64,000 nucleotides of DNA, taken from assembly GCA_001304995.1 (NCBI GenBank), contig BBZU01000006.1, positions 62,001 through 126,000 on the forward strand. The letters run 5' to 3'. A program made the translations under genes and the position numbers. This document shows, in pieces, positions 47,141 to 57,610 of the stretch (position 1 is its first letter; every line of letters begins with the position of its first letter). Below the pieces are notes generated by a model. The model ran no database searches, had not been told where the DNA came from, and saw only the letters and a program-made list of their open reading frames with translations. The DNA comes from Clostridia bacterium UC5.1-1D10. GTDB taxonomy: Bacteria > Bacillota > Clostridia > Lachnospirales > Anaerotignaceae.

Positions 47141-49573
47141 ATGTACGCACAGGTCATCATTGATGCCAATCATGCGGAGGTAGACCGTGTTTTTGATTAC
47201 AGAGTGCCTGCGCAGTGGGAAGAAGCAGTCTGTGTGGGGCTGCGGGTCATGGTGCCCTTTGGGCAGCGCAATACCAAACGGGAAGGCTATGTCATTGCCT
47301 TGACGGAGACAACGGAAGTGCCTGCCGGAAAGATCAAAGAAATTGCGGAAATTCTGGATGAAGGCAGACCCATCCTGACGCCGCCCATACTGGAATTGGC
47401 AAAATGGATGAAAAAAGAGTATTTCTGTACGCTGAACCAGTGTTTGCAGGCAGTGATGCCGGCGGGCATCCGCACCAAAAGTGTCTGGTATGTGGAACTG
47501 ACGGAACAGACAGCAGAGCTTTCGGAAAAAGAACAGCAGGTGGCAGATGTGCTGACAGAGCAGGGCGGCGCGGCTCCGCTGCGAGAACTGGAGCAGGTTT
47601 TCGGCAATCGTACGGAATATATCCTGCGCTGCTTACAGGAAAAAAAGGTTGTACGTCTGCGTCAGAAAACCACGCGCAGTACCTATAAAAAAGAAAAACG
47701 ATATGTTTCCCTGACAGAAAATATAGAACTGCTCACAGAAGCAAAAGAAAAAGCGGCAAAAGATAAGCGTCTGGCTGGTCAGTTGCGTGTGTTTTCCGCC
47801 ATTTGCCCGGGAGAAAGCATTTCTGTGGAAGAATTGAAGGAAAAAGCTTCTGTGACAGATTCTCCTATCCATACCCTTTTGCAAAAGGGCGTTTTGGTGG
47901 AACGGCGCAGACAGGAAAAACGGGATGTGTTTCAATTGGAGGATTACACACCTACCCAGCCTTTTTATCCCACGCCGGAACAGGCGCAGGCATTGGCCCT
48001 TTTGCGAGAAGAAGAACAGAAGGAAGGGAAACGTCCCATACTGCTTCATGGAGTCACAGGGAGTGGCAAGACAGAAATCTATATGCAGCTTATTGAGCAT
48101 GTCGTCATGGAGGGAAAGCAGGCCATTGTACTGGTGCCAGAAATTTCGCTGACACCGCAGATTATGGAGCGGTTCATTTCCCGTTTTGGCAAGCGAGTTT
48201 CCGTGACCCATAGCCGCCTTTCTTTAGGAGAACGATTAGATCAATGGCGGAAAGCGAGGGATGGAGAGATTTCTATCATCATTGGGCCGAGATCCGCGTT
48301 GTTCATGCCTTTCTCTAACCTTGGAGTTATTGTCATGGATGAATGTCACGAAAGTAGTTACATTTCCGATGTAACACCCAAGTATCATACCCGTGAAGTG
48401 GCAAGAAAATTATCGGAATTGACAGGAGCATTGCTGGTCATGGGCAGTGCCACCCCTGACATAGACAGTTATCATCGGGCAGTGACAGGAGAATTTTTGC
48501 TGCTGCAATTGAAAGAACGAACAAAGGGCAGCAGATTGCCAGAGGTATTTGTGACAGATATGCGGAAGGAACTGGAGGATGGCAATCGTTCCGCCTTTGG
48601 ACTGCCCTTGCAGCAGGCAATCCGGGAAAATCTGGAAAAGGGACAGCAGACCATGCTGTTCCTGAACCGACGGGGATATTCCACATTTGTTTCCTGCCGA
48701 AAATGCGGGGGAGTTTTGACCTGTCCTTCCTGTAACGTTTCTTATACTTATCATGCATCGGATAAGGCATTGGTCTGCCACTACTGTGGCAAAGAAGTGC
48801 CGGTGCCCAAAACATGTCCCTCCTGTGGTTCCCATTATATTCGCTACTTTGGTACAGGAACCCAGAAAATTGAGGAGGAAACCCGGCGGCTGTTTCCGGA
48901 AGCAAGTGTTCTGCGTATGGATGCGGACACCACCACAGGGAAAAATGGACACGCCCGTATCTTAGAATTGTTTGGAAAAGGAAAAGCGGACATTCTCATT
49001 GGTACTCAAATGATTGCCAAAGGCCATGATTTTCCCAATGTGACATTGGTGGGGATTCTAGCGGCAGACCTTTCTTTGAATTTAGGTACCTATCAGGCTG
49101 CGGAGAACTGTTTCCAGCTTATTACTCAGGCGGCTGGCAGAGCCGGACGGGGAGAATTGCCAGGGCAGGTATTTATTCAGACTTATCAGCCGGAAAATCA
49201 TGCCATCCGTATGGCGGCGGCACAGGATTATGAAGGATTTTATCAGGAGGAAATCCTCCTGCGGCAGGCAATGGAGTATCCACCTTTTTCTCACATTTTT
49301 TCTGTACTCATCACAGGAGAAATGGAGCAGGAAGTGATACTGGCTGCCCAGCGATTAGGAGCTTTCATGAATCACTATGCCGAACGGGCAGGCTGTACGG
49401 TAGTCGGCCCTGCGCCTGCACCTTTGCCTAAGTTCAGAGGAGAATTCCGCTGGCAGATTTTTGCCAAAGGAACAGATGCGGAGCGGCTGAAAGCATTTGT
49501 CCTGTATACTGTGGAGCAAACGAAAAAAGATGTGAGCCGGGAAATCCGCTTTCATCTTGCTTTCCTTGCGTGA
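47141..49573 (+). CDS. priA: Primosomal replication restart helicase PriA
   Basis: PriA reloads the replisome at stalled forks. The 810-residue protein has the 3' DNA-binding domain (YAQVIIDANHAEVDRVFDY), Walker A GVTGSGKTE, the DEAH-type box MDECHE, zinc-binding cysteine pairs (CRKCGGVLTCPSC, CHYCGKE, CPSCGS) and helicase motifs TQMIAKGHDFPNVT and AAGRAGRG. ATG 47141 has AAAGGAGGTG upstream. Earlier in-frame starts fall inside the terminator. Confidence 0.96.
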   Translation: MYAQVIIDANHAEVDRVFDYRVPAQWEEAVCVGLRVMVPFGQRNTKREGYVIALTETTEVPAGKIKEIAEILDEGRPILTPPILELAKWMKKEYFCTLNQCLQAVMPAGIRTKSVWYVELTEQTAELSEKEQQVADVLTEQGGAAPLRELEQVFGNRTEYILRCLQEKKVVRLRQKTTRSTYKKEKRYVSLTENIELLTEAKEKAAKDKRLAGQLRVFSAICPGESISVEELKEKASVTDSPIHTLLQKGVLVERRRQEKRDVFQLEDYTPTQPFYPTPEQAQALALLREEEQKEGKRPILLHGVTGSGKTEIYMQLIEHVVMEGKQAIVLVPEISLTPQIMERFISRFGKRVSVTHSRLSLGERLDQWRKARDGEISIIIGPRSALFMPFSNLGVIVMDECHESSYISDVTPKYHTREVARKLSELTGALLVMGSATPDIDSYHRAVTGEFLLLQLKERTKGSRLPEVFVTDMRKELEDGNRSAFGLPLQQAIRENLEKGQQTMLFLNRRGYSTFVSCRKCGGVLTCPSCNVSYTYHASDKALVCHYCGKEVPVPKTCPSCGSHYIRYFGTGTQKIEEETRRLFPEASVLRMDADTTTGKNGHARILELFGKGKADILIGTQMIAKGHDFPNVTLVGILAADLSLNLGTYQAAENCFQLITQAAGRAGRGELPGQVFIQTYQPENHAIRMAAAQDYEGFYQEEILLRQAMEYPPFSHIFSVLITGEMEQEVILAAQRLGAFMNHYAERAGCTVVGPAPAPLPKFRGEFRWQIFAKGTDAERLKAFVLYTVEQTKKDVSREIRFHLAFLA

Positions 49574-49577
49574 AATC

Positions 49578-49606
49578 TTGTAACTTGGTAGGAAATATGA
49601 TAAAAT
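49578..49606 (+). promoter_or_regulatory. Promoter before def-fmt
   Basis: TTGTAA (49578-49583), a 17-base spacer and TAAAAT (49601-49606) lie just after priA, about 75 bases before def. A very small GC hairpin with five T (49649-49667) sits in the leader. Confidence 0.65.
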
Positions 49607-49680
49607 ACTCTAATGCGAATCGTTTCGCAGACAACAATAGAACATCGGTGGCGCAAGGCGCCTTTTTAGGAGGATAAAAA

Positions 49681-50136
49681 ATGGCAAAAAGACAAATCAG
49701 AATCAGTACAGACGAGGTTTTGCGTAAAATCTGCAAACCTGTCAAAGAAATCACACCCAATACATTGACACTGCTGGACGACATGGCAGAAACCATGTAC
49801 GACGCAAACGGCGTTGGTTTGGCTGCGCCTCAGGTAGGCGTTCTGAAACGCATTGTTGTGATCGACATCGGCGATGGTCTGGTAGAACTGATCAACCCTG
49901 TCATCGTAGAAGCAACAGGTTCTCAGATCGACTACGAAGGCTGCCTGAGCGTTCCCGGCGCAAGCGCACGTGTGGATCGTCCCGCTTATGTAAAAGTAGA
50001 AGCTCTGAACCGTGACGGTGAAAAAATCATCGTGGAAGGGGAAGAATTGATGGCAGTTGCTCTGTGTCATGAATTAGATCACCTGGATGGGATATTATAT
50101 ATTGATAAGGCTCTGCCCGACGAAGACGAAGCATAA
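49681..50136 (+). CDS. def: Peptide deformylase
   Basis: Def removes the N-formyl group from nascent proteins. The 151-residue enzyme has all three motifs: [18 protein letters not shown] with the metal-ligand cysteine, and HELDHLDG with H130 and H134. TAGGAGG precedes the ATG. It lies directly before fmt, which adds the formyl group to initiator tRNA, so opposite ends of one cycle are co-encoded. Confidence 0.97.
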   Translation: MAKRQIRISTDEVLRKICKPVKEITPNTLTLLDDMAETMYDANGVGLAAPQVGVLKRIVVIDIGDGLVELINPVIVEATGSQIDYEGCLSVPGASARVDRPAYVKVEALNRDGEKIIVEGEELMAVALCHELDHLDGILYIDKALPDEDEA

Positions 50137-50147
50137 GGAGGAATTGC

Positions 50148-51077
50148 ATGCGCGTAATTTTTATGGGGACTCCCGATTTTGCGGTGCCTTCCCTGGAAGC
50201 GCTGCTGACAAAGCATGAAGTGGTGCTGGTGGTGACACAGCCCGATAAGCCCAAGGGCAGAGGGAAAAAGATGGTGCCCACACCGGTAAAAGCTTGTGCG
50301 CTGGAACATGGTATTCCTGTTTTGCAGCCAGAAAAAGTGAAAGAACCAGAATTTGTGGAACAGCTCCGTTCTTATGAACCGGATCTGATCGCTGTAACAG
50401 CTTTTGGACAGATTCTGTCTGAACCCATTCTGGAAATGCCGAAATACGGCTGTATCAATGTTCATGGTTCTCTGCTGCCTAAGTACCGTGGTGCGGCACC
50501 TATGCAGTGGTCTATCATTGATGGGGAAAAGGTGACAGGCATCACCACCATGTATATGGCAAAAGGTCTGGACAGCGGCGATATGCTGCTGAAAGCGGAA
50601 GTGGAAATCACAGACGAAGATACTTTTGCTACCATCCATGACAAAATGGCAGTGACAGGCGCAAATCTGCTGCTGGATACACTGGATCAGCTGGAAGCCG
50701 GTACTCTGGAACGGATTCCACAGGATCACGATGCGGCAACATATGCACCTATGATTACAAAAGAAACCGGTCATATTGACTGGAGCAAAAACAGACAGGA
50801 CATCATCAATCTCATTCGGGGATTGAATCCGGTTCCGGCGGCATATACCATTTATGAGGAAGAGGTTTTGAAGATTTTCGGCGCATCCCTTTCTGATGTG
50901 CAGGCCAACAGCGCAGCCAATGGGGAAATTGTGGCTGTGGTGAAAAAAGGCTTTGTTGTCAAATGCGGCGACGGTTGTCTGCTGATTACAGAAGTGCAGG
51001 CACGCGGCGGCAAACGCATGATGACAGACGCATATCTGAGAGGACACGCAATGAAAGAGGGCATCCTTTTACAGTAA
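50148..51077 (+). CDS. fmt: Methionyl-tRNA formyltransferase
   Basis: Fmt formylates Met-tRNA(fMet) with 10-formyl-THF. The 309-residue protein begins RVIFMGTPDFAVPSLEAL, has the formyl-transfer signature around HGSLLPKYRGAAPMQW and a C-terminal OB-fold domain. It follows def by 11 bases with AAGGAGG. Confidence 0.97.
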   Translation: MRVIFMGTPDFAVPSLEALLTKHEVVLVVTQPDKPKGRGKKMVPTPVKACALEHGIPVLQPEKVKEPEFVEQLRSYEPDLIAVTAFGQILSEPILEMPKYGCINVHGSLLPKYRGAAPMQWSIIDGEKVTGITTMYMAKGLDSGDMLLKAEVEITDEDTFATIHDKMAVTGANLLLDTLDQLEAGTLERIPQDHDAATYAPMITKETGHIDWSKNRQDIINLIRGLNPVPAAYTIYEEEVLKIFGASLSDVQANSAANGEIVAVVKKGFVVKCGDGCLLITEVQARGGKRMMTDAYLRGHAMKEGILLQ

Positions 51078-51120
51078 GATTTTTAGATTCTAGGAACTGA
51101 AAAAGGAGGAATGGCACCAT

Positions 51121-51824
51121 ATGTTTTTTTATGGATATAACATGGAATATGTTTTTTATTAATCATTGCCATGATCTTAGCCGGTCTGGCACAGGCAAAA
51201 GTATCGTCTACCTATAACAAATATTCCCGTGTGCCCAACAGACGTGGGCTGACTGGGGAACAGGTTGCGGCACAGATGCTCATACAGGCTGGTATTCACG
51301 ATGTACGTATTGAACGTGTGGCAGGTCATCTGACAGACCATTATGACCCCAGAACAAAGACCCTGCGTCTTTCTTCCGGTGTTTATGACGGCAGAAGCGT
51401 AGCGGCACTTGGCATTGCTGCCCATGAAACAGGGCATGCCATCCAGCATGACACAGGTTATGTGTTCCTGGTGCTGCGCAGCACACTGGTACCTTTGTCC
51501 AATCTGGGTTCTACATTGGCTTGGCCTTTGATTCTCATTGGCCTGCTTTTTGGAGGCAGTTCATCCAATATGTTCATCACATTGGGGATTTTGTTTTATG
51601 CTCTGGCGGTATTGTTTACCGTTGTGACACTGCCTGTGGAATTTAATGCATCTTCCAGAGCACTGCATATGCTGGAAGACCAGTATTTCCTGGATGCCGA
51701 TGAAATTGGCGGCGCAAGAAAAGTTCTTTCTGCAGCAGCCATGACTTATGTAGCGGCGGCAGCTGTGGCAATTTTGCAGCTCCTTCGTTTGATTGCCATT
51801 TTTGGCGGCAGACGGGATGAATAA
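51121..51824 (+). CDS. yugP: YugP-like neutral zinc metallopeptidase, frameshifted
   Basis: The corrected product is 234 residues. It has an N-terminal membrane segment, the zinc motif AAHETGHAIQH (HEXXH), and two or three further membrane segments (LVLRSTLVPLSNLGSTLAWP onward). This is the Zn_peptidase_2 (DUF/YugP) family of membrane peptidases with unknown substrate. The ATG at 51121 has AAAGGAGGA upstream. The frame breaks in the T6 run at 51152-51157. One extra T joins MEYVF to LLIIAMILAGLAQAK. Confidence 0.87.
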
Positions 51825-51835
51825 TAACAAATGAG

Positions 51836-51884
51836 AAAAACGGATAAAATCCAGGTTATCGGGGTTTTATCCGTTTTGTATTTT
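51836..51884 (+). terminator. Rho-independent terminator
   Basis: AAAACGGATAAAA pairs perfectly with TTTTATCCGTTTT, followed by GTATTTTTT, after yugP. Confidence 0.88.
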
Positions 51885-51927
51885 TTGCGGGTTTTTCGGC
51901 ACAAACCGTGAAAAATGGCGAAAAATA

Positions 51928-51956
51928 TTGATGTATGGCGAAAAATCCCGTATAAT
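51928..51956 (+). promoter_or_regulatory. Promoter of the rsmB-rlmN-PP2C-pknB-rsgA-rpe-thiN run
   Basis: TTGATG (51928-51933), a 17-base spacer and a perfect TATAAT (51951-51956) precede rsmB by 50 bases. ATGGCGAAAAAT occurs twice across this promoter (starting 51915 and 51935). Confidence 0.8.
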
Positions 51957-52006
51957 AATAAGTTGATAAACCAACGGAAAAAAGACAGAAGGGAATTTGA
52001 AATCCA

Positions 52007-53352
52007 ATGATCCAAATCAATCCCAGAGAAGTTGCGGCGGAAGCTATGGTACAGATTTTGGCGGAAGGCGCATATAATAATACGGCGCTGCGGCGTCTAC
52101 TGCGGCAAAATGGAGCTATGTCCCAGCAGGACAGGGCTTTTGTGACAGAAATCGTCAATGGCACACTGCGGAATATTTATTATGTGGACTATGTCATCGA
52201 CCAGTTTTCCAATACAAAATTAAATAAAATCAAGCCTTGGCTGTTGGCGGTGCTGCGGACAGCAGTGTATCAGATGCTTTTTATGGATGTGCCTGATAAC
52301 GCGGCATGTAATGAAGCGGTGAAGCTGGCAACGGCGAGAGGGTACAAATCCCTCAGCGGTTTTGTCAATGGCGTTCTTCGTGCCATCGGCAGAGGAAAAA
52401 CAGAAATCAAACTGCCAGAAAAAGGAACGGCAGAATATCTCAGCGTTGTGTATTCCCATCCCCTGTGGCTGGTGAAAATGTGGGTAGCGTATTATGGCTA
52501 CGAAAAGACAGAAGCACTCTGTCAGGCAGATAATGAAGCACCTGATGTGACCATTCGGGTCAATACTCTGAAAACAGATGCCGAAACACTGGCAAAACAG
52601 CTGGAGGAAAAAGGCATCACTGTACGGCAGGGCAGTCTGTGGAAAGACGCGCTGCATTTGAGCAGAACGGCAGATTTGGGACGGCTGGCAGAATTTCAGG
52701 AAGGTCTGTTCCATGTGCAGGATGAAAGCTCCCAGACAGCAGTGGCAGTATTAGACCCCCAGAAAGGCGAAAAGATTTTAGACCTTTGTGCGGCACCCGG
52801 CGGGAAAACATTCACCATGGCGGAACGCATGGAAAACAGCGGCGAAATCCATGCCGGCGATATTTATGAACACAAAGCAGAACTCATTGCTGATGGTGCC
52901 CATCGTCTTGGCATTTCCATTGTGAAAACATCCGTTAGAGATGCTTCTGTGGAAGACACTTCGGCCATTGGAGCTTATGACCGCGTGCTGGCAGATGTGC
53001 CTTGTTCCGGTTTGGGACTTCTGAGGAAGAAACCGGACATTCGTTTGAAAAAAGACGGCAGTGAGATTGACGTACTGGTGGGCATCCAGCGTCAGATTCT
53101 GGAACAGGCGGCAAAATACGTCAAAGACGGCGGTGTGCTGGTTTACAGCACCTGTACTTTGAGCCGCAAGGAAAATGAAAAAATGTGGAATGGTTTTTGC
53201 AGAACCATGAATCCTATATATTAGAAGATTTGGGACAGTATTTGCCAGAAACTCTGGCGGCGGAAGGTGAAAAAGGTTATATTACCCTTTTCCCTCAGTC
53301 CCATCATACAGACGGGTTTTTCATCGCCCGCCTGCGGAAGAAAGGAATGTAA
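52007..53352 (+). CDS. rsmB: 16S rRNA m5C967 methyltransferase RsmB, frameshifted
   Basis: The corrected 448-residue protein has an N-terminal NusB-like domain (residues 1-140) and a SAM-dependent methyltransferase domain with LDLCAAPGGKTFTMAE and DVPCSGLGLLRKKPDI (catalytic cysteine) and VYSTCTL with the second cysteine. The frame breaks in the T5 run at 53194-53198. One extra T extends the product by the usual C-terminus (QNHESYILEDLGQYLPE to RKKGM). It heads the downstream run and abuts rlmN with a 2-base gap. Confidence 0.92.
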
Positions 53353-53354
53353 TT

Positions 53355-54389
53355 ATGGCAAAAACAGATGTGAAATCCATGACGCTGGAAGAATTGCAGC
53401 TGTTCATGGGGGAATTGGGTGAACCGAAATTCCGTGCCAAACAGATTTTTGACTGGCTCCATCAAAAACAGGTGGATACTTTTGCCGAAATGACGAATCT
53501 TTCTCAGAAACTGCGGGAAAGATTAGAACAGGAAGCAAAAATCGGCGGTGTGGAAATGGTGGAACGACTCCTTTCCAAAGAAGATGGCACCAGAAAATAC
53601 CTGTTTGCGTTGGAAAATGGCTCCATCATCGAAAGCGTTTTGATGCAGTATGATTATGGGAATACTGTTTGTGTTTCCACACAGGCAGGATGCCGAATGG
53701 GGTGCAAATTCTGCGCTTCCACACTGGACGGCGTAGAAAGAAGCCTGACACCTGCGGAAATGCTTTCTCAGGTCTATACCATTCAGAAAGATTTGGGGCA
53801 GCGGATTTCCGGCGTGGTGCTCATGGGCAGCGGCGAACCGCTGGATAACTATGATAATGTGCTGCGGTTCATTCATTTGCTGAATGACCCGGCAGGGCAG
53901 AATATGGGGCAGCGTCATATCACCCTTTCTACCTGCGGACTTATTGAAAAAATGTATCGTTTGGCAGAGGAAAACTTACAGATCACATTGGCAGTTTCCC
54001 TTCATGCGCCCAATGATGAAATCCGCAGAGAAATCATGCCTGTGGCAAAGGCGAATCCCATGGAAAAACTCCTTGCCGCATGCGTGGATTACGCAAACCA
54101 CACAAAACGGCGGATCACATTTGAGTATGCCATGATGCAGGGGGTTAATGACAGCGATGCCTGTGCCAGAGAATTGGCGGACAAACTGCGCCATACCCTT
54201 TGTCATGTGAACCTGATTCCCATGAATCCGGTAAAAGAACGAAAATTTACAAAGAGTTCCGCAGACCGTGTGCAGCGTTTTGCTCATTTGCTTCAGGAAA
54301 ATGGTGTGGAAACCACCATTCGCAGAAGATTGGGCAGCGATATTGACGCAGCCTGTGGACAGCTGAGAAGAAGATATATGCAGAAATAA
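53355..54389 (+). CDS. rlmN: 23S rRNA/tRNA adenine C2-methyltransferase RlmN
   Basis: This 344-residue radical SAM enzyme methylates A2503 of 23S rRNA and tRNA adenines. The cluster cysteines are C113, C117 and C120 in GCRMGCKFC. The methyl-carrying cysteine is in the C-terminal RLGSDIDAACGQL, and the other catalytic one in TLSTCGLI. Length is normal. It is tightly packed between rsmB and the phosphatase gene. Confidence 0.96.
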   Translation: MAKTDVKSMTLEELQLFMGELGEPKFRAKQIFDWLHQKQVDTFAEMTNLSQKLRERLEQEAKIGGVEMVERLLSKEDGTRKYLFALENGSIIESVLMQYDYGNTVCVSTQAGCRMGCKFCASTLDGVERSLTPAEMLSQVYTIQKDLGQRISGVVLMGSGEPLDNYDNVLRFIHLLNDPAGQNMGQRHITLSTCGLIEKMYRLAEENLQITLAVSLHAPNDEIRREIMPVAKANPMEKLLAACVDYANHTKRRITFEYAMMQGVNDSDACARELADKLRHTLCHVNLIPMNPVKERKFTKSSADRVQRFAHLLQENGVETTIRRRLGSDIDAACGQLRRRYMQK

Positions 54390-54437
54390 AAAATCAGACG
54401 GCTTTAGACGGGGAAAAAGCCTTAGGAGGTGGAAAAC

Positions 54438-55159
54438 GTGAAGGCAGTCGGAATCAGCGACATCGGAAGATGCCGTAAAAATAACGAAGATGCTTATTAT
54501 TTAGCGGAAGAAGATGCACCGCTGCAGCATTTGTATATCGTCGCAGACGGTATGGGGGGATGCAATGCCGGCGAAGTAGCGAGCAATGGCGCCATTGAAG
54601 CCTTCGTGGATTATGTGGCGGAACATAAAGAAATACAGGAAATTCCGGATTTGCTCACAGGCGCTTTTCAGGCGGCTAACAAATCCGTATTCGATCAGTC
54701 CAATTCCGCCCTGGAATTTGCGGAAATGGGAACCACTATGGTTGCAGCCGTAGTGGATAACGGAAAAGTCTATGTAGCCCATGTTGGTGACAGCCGCGCG
54801 TATTTGATGCAGAAAGAGATTTTGAATCCTCTGACCACTGACCATTCTTATGTGATGGAACTGGTGAAATTAGGAACCATCACCAAAGAAGAAGCAGCGG
54901 TGCATCCAAAGCGCAATATCATCACCAGGCTGTCGGTATCAAAGACACAGTAGAAACGGATATGACCATCGTGCCTGTGGAGAAAGGAGATTTGCTCCTG
55001 CTCTGCACAGACGGTCTTTCGGGCATGCTTTCTGATGAGGAGATGGCTCAGATGCTGCGGCAGAAAGAATCCGTGAAAAGGAAAGCTGAAAAATTAGTGG
55101 AAACAGCAAATCTGCGAGGCGGTTATGACAATATATCCCTCATTTTGATAGAAATTTAG
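54438..55159 (+). CDS. PP2C-type Ser/Thr protein phosphatase, frameshifted
   Basis: The corrected 240-residue protein is the partner phosphatase of the PASTA kinase that follows (PrpC/Stp type). Metal-binding motifs are ISDIGRCRKNNEDAYY, VADGMGGCNAGEVAS, HVGDSRAYLM and LLLCTDGLSGML. I chose GTG 54438, because the earlier GTG at 54429 overlaps the AGGAGG site. The frame breaks at GG 54928-54929. One extra G turns NIITR into the canonical ITRAVG and the gene continues to 55159. It is followed by pknB after 13 bases. Confidence 0.92.
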
Positions 55160-55172
55160 GAGGTAACGACTG

Positions 55173-57594
55173 ATGTTATTGAATCCGGGTTCTGTCCTTG
55201 GGGACAGATACGAAATCATAGAGAAAATCGGTTCAGGGGGCATGGCGGTGGTTTACCGCGGCAAAGATAAAAAACTGGATCGTTATGTGACCATTAAGGT
55301 TTTGCGGGAAGAATTTATCGGTGACGAGGAATTTATCGAACGGTTCCGTTCGGAAGCGTGTTCTGCCGCAAGACTTTCTCACCCCAACATTGTCCGTGTG
55401 TATGATGTTGGCGAGGATGGGGAGATCAACTATATCGTTATGGAATACATTCATGGGGATACGCTGAAAACAGCCATTCGGAAGAAAGCGCCTTTCGATT
55501 CCCGTTCCACTATTAATGTAGCCATTCAGATTGCGTCTGCCCTTTCTCAGGCACACAAAGCCCATATCGTACATAGGGACATCAAGCCCCAGAACATTCT
55601 GGTGGGGACAGACGGTGTGGTAAAGGTAACAGACTTCGGCATTGCCCGTGCTGCCCGTGCCACAACCATGACAACCACAGCCAATGCAGCAGGATCTGTA
55701 CATTATTTTTCTCCAGAACAAGCCAGAGGCGGCTATGTGGATGAAAAGAGTGACATTTACTCTCTGGGCATTACCATGTTTGAAATGATTACAGGTGTAC
55801 TGCCTTTCCAGGGAAACAATTCCGTTTCCATTGCGCTGAAACATATCAATGAGGAACTGCCGGACATCCGTCAGTATAACCCCAACTGCACACCTTCCTT
55901 GGAAGGCATCATCAAAAAAAGCGACTATGAAAAAAGCCGATGAACGTTATGCGAGCATTGATCTGATGTTGGCAGACTTGATGCGTGCCAGAACAGAAGT
56001 GGCTGTTCATGCGGAACAGGAACGTCAGGCAGAAGCCAAAGAAAGAAGCCACGCAGCAGTGGCAGGTGCGGCAGGCGCAGCTGCTGGAGCTGCCACAGGT
56101 ATCCGTATGAGCAGACGGGCAGAAGCGACAAAAGAACTGCGGGAAGCCAAGGAAAGAGCAGAAGCAGAACGCGCTAGAATCCGCAAAATGGAGGATGAAG
56201 CTGTCACAGCGGAAAGTCCTCTGGTTCATAGACGGGCAGAAAGCGGTTCTCATTTCCGGGAAAATATCCCTGCCATGGAAAACGTAGAAGATGCGACACG
56301 GAAAGCGGATGAGAGCGAAATTGATCTGATTCGTTTCAGGAAGAATGAAGAAGCACCGGCGGCAGAAGAACCTCAGGTAGAAGGCGATGTGAACACACCG
56401 CTGGTAAGCTTTGAAAAATATGGCAAACGCCTGAAAATTTCCAAAGACGATAATTACGAAGGCGAATACATGGCGGTGGAAGAAGTGAAGAAAAGCAGGC
56501 GTCCCGAACGGAAACGCCGTAATCCACGGAAAGAAGAGGAATACGACAATGAACGGGATCGTAAGGCAGAACGTCGTGTTATCGCGGCAGCCATCGTTAC
56601 AGCCATTGTGCTGATTGTGATTATCAGTTCTGTTGGTCTGCGCGTGCTGGGCGGCTTCAAGGGCTTCGGCAGCGGCGAAAAGAATATCGAAACACCTCAG
56701 TTTATCGGTATGACTTATGAAGAAGCAGAAGCAGAAGCGAAAAAACTTGGTCTGAAACTGGTAAAAGAAGGCGAGGATTACAGCAATTATTATGATGAAG
56801 GTATGATCTTCTGGCAGAATGTAGACCCTGAAACCATGGTAGCAGGCAATACGAAGATTGGTGTCAAAGTCAGCCTTGGTTTGAAAGAACAGGAAATGCC
56901 GGATGTGTTGAACAAGTCTGAAAGTGATGCGATCAAAGCCATCACCAAACTGGTTGGCACTTCACCGGATATTGTTTATGAAGAAAGCGAAGATGTAAAA
57001 CCCGGTCATGTTATTTCTCAGAATCCGGAAGAAGGCACAAAGATTGATGCCCATACCCATATCACACTGACTGTCTGCAAGCCCGAAGAAGGCGGCAATG
57101 TAGTGGTACCTGATGTACAGGGCGATACAGAAAGCAGTGCGGTACAGAGTCTGGAAGCAGTTGGTCTGACAGTAGGCAAAATTTCTTATCTGGAAAGCGA
57201 TACAGTAGCAGAAGGCAGAGTTATCACCCAGACATTGACACCAAACTCTGAAGTACCCAGCGGCAGCGTTGTAAATCTGGCTATCAGTAAAGGCGCGCCT
57301 GTGCAGGAAGAACCGCAGGAAGAAGAACCACCCAGAGAAGGCGGCAGCGGTCAACCTGCTGATTCCAACAGCACCAGCACCCAGTACTTCACCATTACAG
57401 CACCGGAAGGTGCTGGTGATACGGTTCATGTCAAAGTAGTGAAAACAGATGCTGATGGAACAACAACGGTCATCGATGAAACCAGAAATTTGTCTGACTT
57501 CCCCTTCAGTATTGCCGTAACAGGTACTGGCAGCGGTACAGTCACCGGTACAGTGGATGGACAGACAACATTGTCTGAAAATGTAACCTTCTGA
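55173..57594 (+). CDS. pknB: PASTA-domain Ser/Thr protein kinase, frameshifted
   Basis: The corrected product is 806 residues: kinase domain (GSGGMAVVYRG loop, HRDIKPQNIL, DFGIA), a long charged and Ala-rich juxtamembrane part, a membrane segment (IVTAIVLIVIISSVGLRV) and three extracellular PASTA domains (IGMTYEEAEAEAKKLGLK, MPDVLNKSESDAIKAI, VPDVQGDTESSAVQSLE). A Thr/Gly-rich C-terminal domain follows. Such kinases sense wall fragments and steer growth. The frame breaks in the A7 run at 55914-55920. Removing one A joins EGIIKK to ATMKKADERYASI. Confidence 0.93.
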
Positions 57595-57610
57595 GAATAA
57601 GGAGTAAAAT

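Noticed and set aside
54928-55920. Programmed ribosomal frameshifting in the phosphatase and kinase genes
   Set aside because: The sites do not share a slippery heptamer plus stimulator, the shifts go in different directions, and similar breaks occur in many unrelated genes in this window.
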